This document shows positions 6,067 through 6,622 of a stretch of 6,622 nt of DNA, one piece after another. The position numbers were made by a program, and so were the translations under genes. The DNA lies in NCBI GenBank assembly GCA_031271725.1, contig JAISVE010000036.1:1-6622 (forward strand), read 5' to 3'. The DNA is from Bacteroidales bacterium (lineage in GTDB: Bacteria > Bacteroidota > Bacteroidia > Bacteroidales > P3). A model generated the notes under the pieces. It did not search any database, had not been told where the DNA came from, and saw nothing but the letters and a program-made list of their open reading frames with translations. The stretch's first letter is position 1. The number at the start of each line of letters is the position of its first letter.

Positions 6067-6123
6067 AAAGTCCTATCTGTGCTATAATGCCTTTAAGGTT
6101 AATTGTAGCATAGGTGGGACTTT
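6067..6123. repeat. long imperfect inverted repeat upstream of integrase
   Basis: AAAGTCCTATCTGTGCTA (6067-6084) is opposed to TAGCATAGGTGGGACTTT (6106-6123). Fifteen of the 18 positions pair as Watson-Crick, and the three exceptions (6074/6116, 6076/6114, 6079/6111) are all G-U in RNA. The stem continues inward with T6085-G6105, A6086-T6104, A6087-T6103 and T6088-A6102, so 22 pairs form without a bulge. There is no T-run after it. It may be an operator dyad, an attachment-site core region or an RNA stem in read-through transcripts from the excisionase operon. Confidence 0.75.
6080..6088 (+). promoter_or_regulatory. extended -10 promoter for the integrase gene
   Basis: TGCTATAAT is a perfect extended -10 element (TGn followed by consensus TATAAT at 6083-6088). 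No good -35 hexamer lies 16-18 bases upstream, which is acceptable for an extended -10 promoter. Transcription would begin near 6095 and give a leader of about 65 bases. The element lies in the left arm and inner stem of the inverted repeat, so a protein bound to that dyad would probably block it. Confidence 0.65.
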
Positions 6124-6143
6124 CAAAATTATTATTTATTTAA

Positions 6144-6150
6144 GAGAGGA
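6144..6150 (+). promoter_or_regulatory. ribosome binding site of the integrase gene
   Basis: GAGAGGA precedes the ATG at 6160 with about 9-10 bases of spacing and fixes this start. It lies outside the inverted repeat, so the predicted stem would not directly cover it. Confidence 0.6.
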
Positions 6151-6159
6151 CGATTGCTT

Positions 6160-6622
6160 ATGACTGCAACAGTACAAACAAAAAAATATAGACCGAATTA
6201 TTACATATTGGTTCGTTATCAAGATGAAAAAACAGGAAAGGAGCGGCAAAAATGGGTAACGACCGATATACCGGTTAAGGGTAATAACAAGAGAAAGGCA
6301 GAAGAAAGACGCGAAGAAGTATTGGCAGAATATAAACGCCAAAGGGTAGATTTGAGTAAAGATGCGTTGTTTACAGTGTTCATGGAGCAATGGTTGGAAA
6401 ATTTGAAATTTTCTATCGCGCCGACAACGTATGATGCGTATAGTCTAACATTAAAAGCCCATATAAACCCATATTTTGAATCAATGAGGTTGAAGGTAAA
6501 GGAAATAACACCTTCACATATTCAAAATTACATAAGCTTCAAGCTTGAAAAAGTTTCGCCAAATACAGTAAGAAAGCATCTTGCAAATATCTCAAAATGT
6601 TTAGACAGTGCTGTACGACAAA
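6160..6622 (+). CDS. int: phage-type tyrosine site-specific integrase, N-terminal part
   Basis: The first 154 residues are present and the reading frame is open at the window edge. Residues 1-62 form an AP2-like arm-site DNA-binding domain (YYILVRYQDEKTGKERQKWV, then a KGNNKRKAEERREEVL helix). Residues about 70-154 are the SAM-like core-binding domain (FTVFMEQWLENLKF, TTYDAYSLTLKAHINPYF, ITPSHIQNYI, SPNTVRKHLANI). The catalytic domain with the R-H-R-Y residues would follow beyond the window, so activity cannot be judged. The enzyme integrates the element at a chromosomal attachment site by strand exchange through a tyrosine and, with the excisionase, removes it. The start is set by the GAGAGGA site. 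The gene has its own extended -10 promoter inside an inverted repeat, so integrase may be expressed independently of the excisionase. Confidence 0.93.
   Translation, partial: MTATVQTKKYRPNYYILVRYQDEKTGKERQKWVTTDIPVKGNNKRKAEERREEVLAEYKRQRVDLSKDALFTVFMEQWLENLKFSIAPTTYDAYSLTLKAHINPYFESMRLKVKEITPSHIQNYISFKLEKVSPNTVRKHLANISKCLDSAVRQ

Noticed and set aside
6067..6123. Inverted repeat as an intrinsic terminator for the excisionase operon
   Set aside because: The stem is AT-rich and is followed by TTTCAAAATT on + and by ACGCGAG on -, without a proper T-run on either strand.
6136..6390. Antisense open frame of 84 codons opposite the integrase start
   Set aside because: It overlaps the well-supported integrase N-terminus and its ribosome site; the composition (Cys, Phe and Ile-rich) is typical of a reverse shadow of a Lys-rich gene.

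Overview
The window is the right-hand, integrase-proximal part of an integrated phage-like element. All recognisable genes read on the + strand. The DNA is AT-rich with strong Shine-Dalgarno sites (AGGAGG, GGAGG), and the protein types are a TP901-like tape measure protein, a small HTH excisionase and an AP2-arm tyrosine integrase. Together these suggest a low-GC Firmicute, most likely of the class Clostridia. I cannot name a species from the sequence.

Region 1 (about 1-121) is not tape-measure coding sequence. It holds two clear short hairpins and a weaker third, and ends directly against the interior of a tape measure gene. Region 2 (about 122-3640) is a long tape measure protein (TMP) fragment. 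It has no convincing start, because an in-frame TAA sits at 119-121 and family-like residues continue upstream of the first ATG. It also seems to stop inside a repeat unit at its C-terminus. No tail-fibre, baseplate or lysis genes follow, so this looks like a decayed or rearranged prophage, unless the left edge is a spliced intron.

Region 3 (3672-5526) is a compact accessory operon. It encodes a 371-aa protein with N-terminal cysteine pairs and an HEFTH metallopeptidase motif, a 174-aa protein ending in a SEC-C zinc motif, and a 70-aa protein of unknown function that overlaps it by ATGA. A rho-independent terminator at 5531-5554 closes the operon. This uncharacterised cassette occupies the position where prophages commonly carry host-benefit (moron) genes and is the best candidate for a new functional unit.

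Region 4 (5585-6622) is the recombination module: a 76-aa helical protein translationally linked to an excisionase-like HTH protein that starts at TTG, then a 154-bp gap, then the integrase N-terminus, which runs off the window. The gap contains a 9-bp tandem repeat, an extended -10 promoter, and a long imperfect inverted repeat whose left arm contains part of that promoter. It is probably the control region for integrase and possibly part of the attachment or arm-site region.
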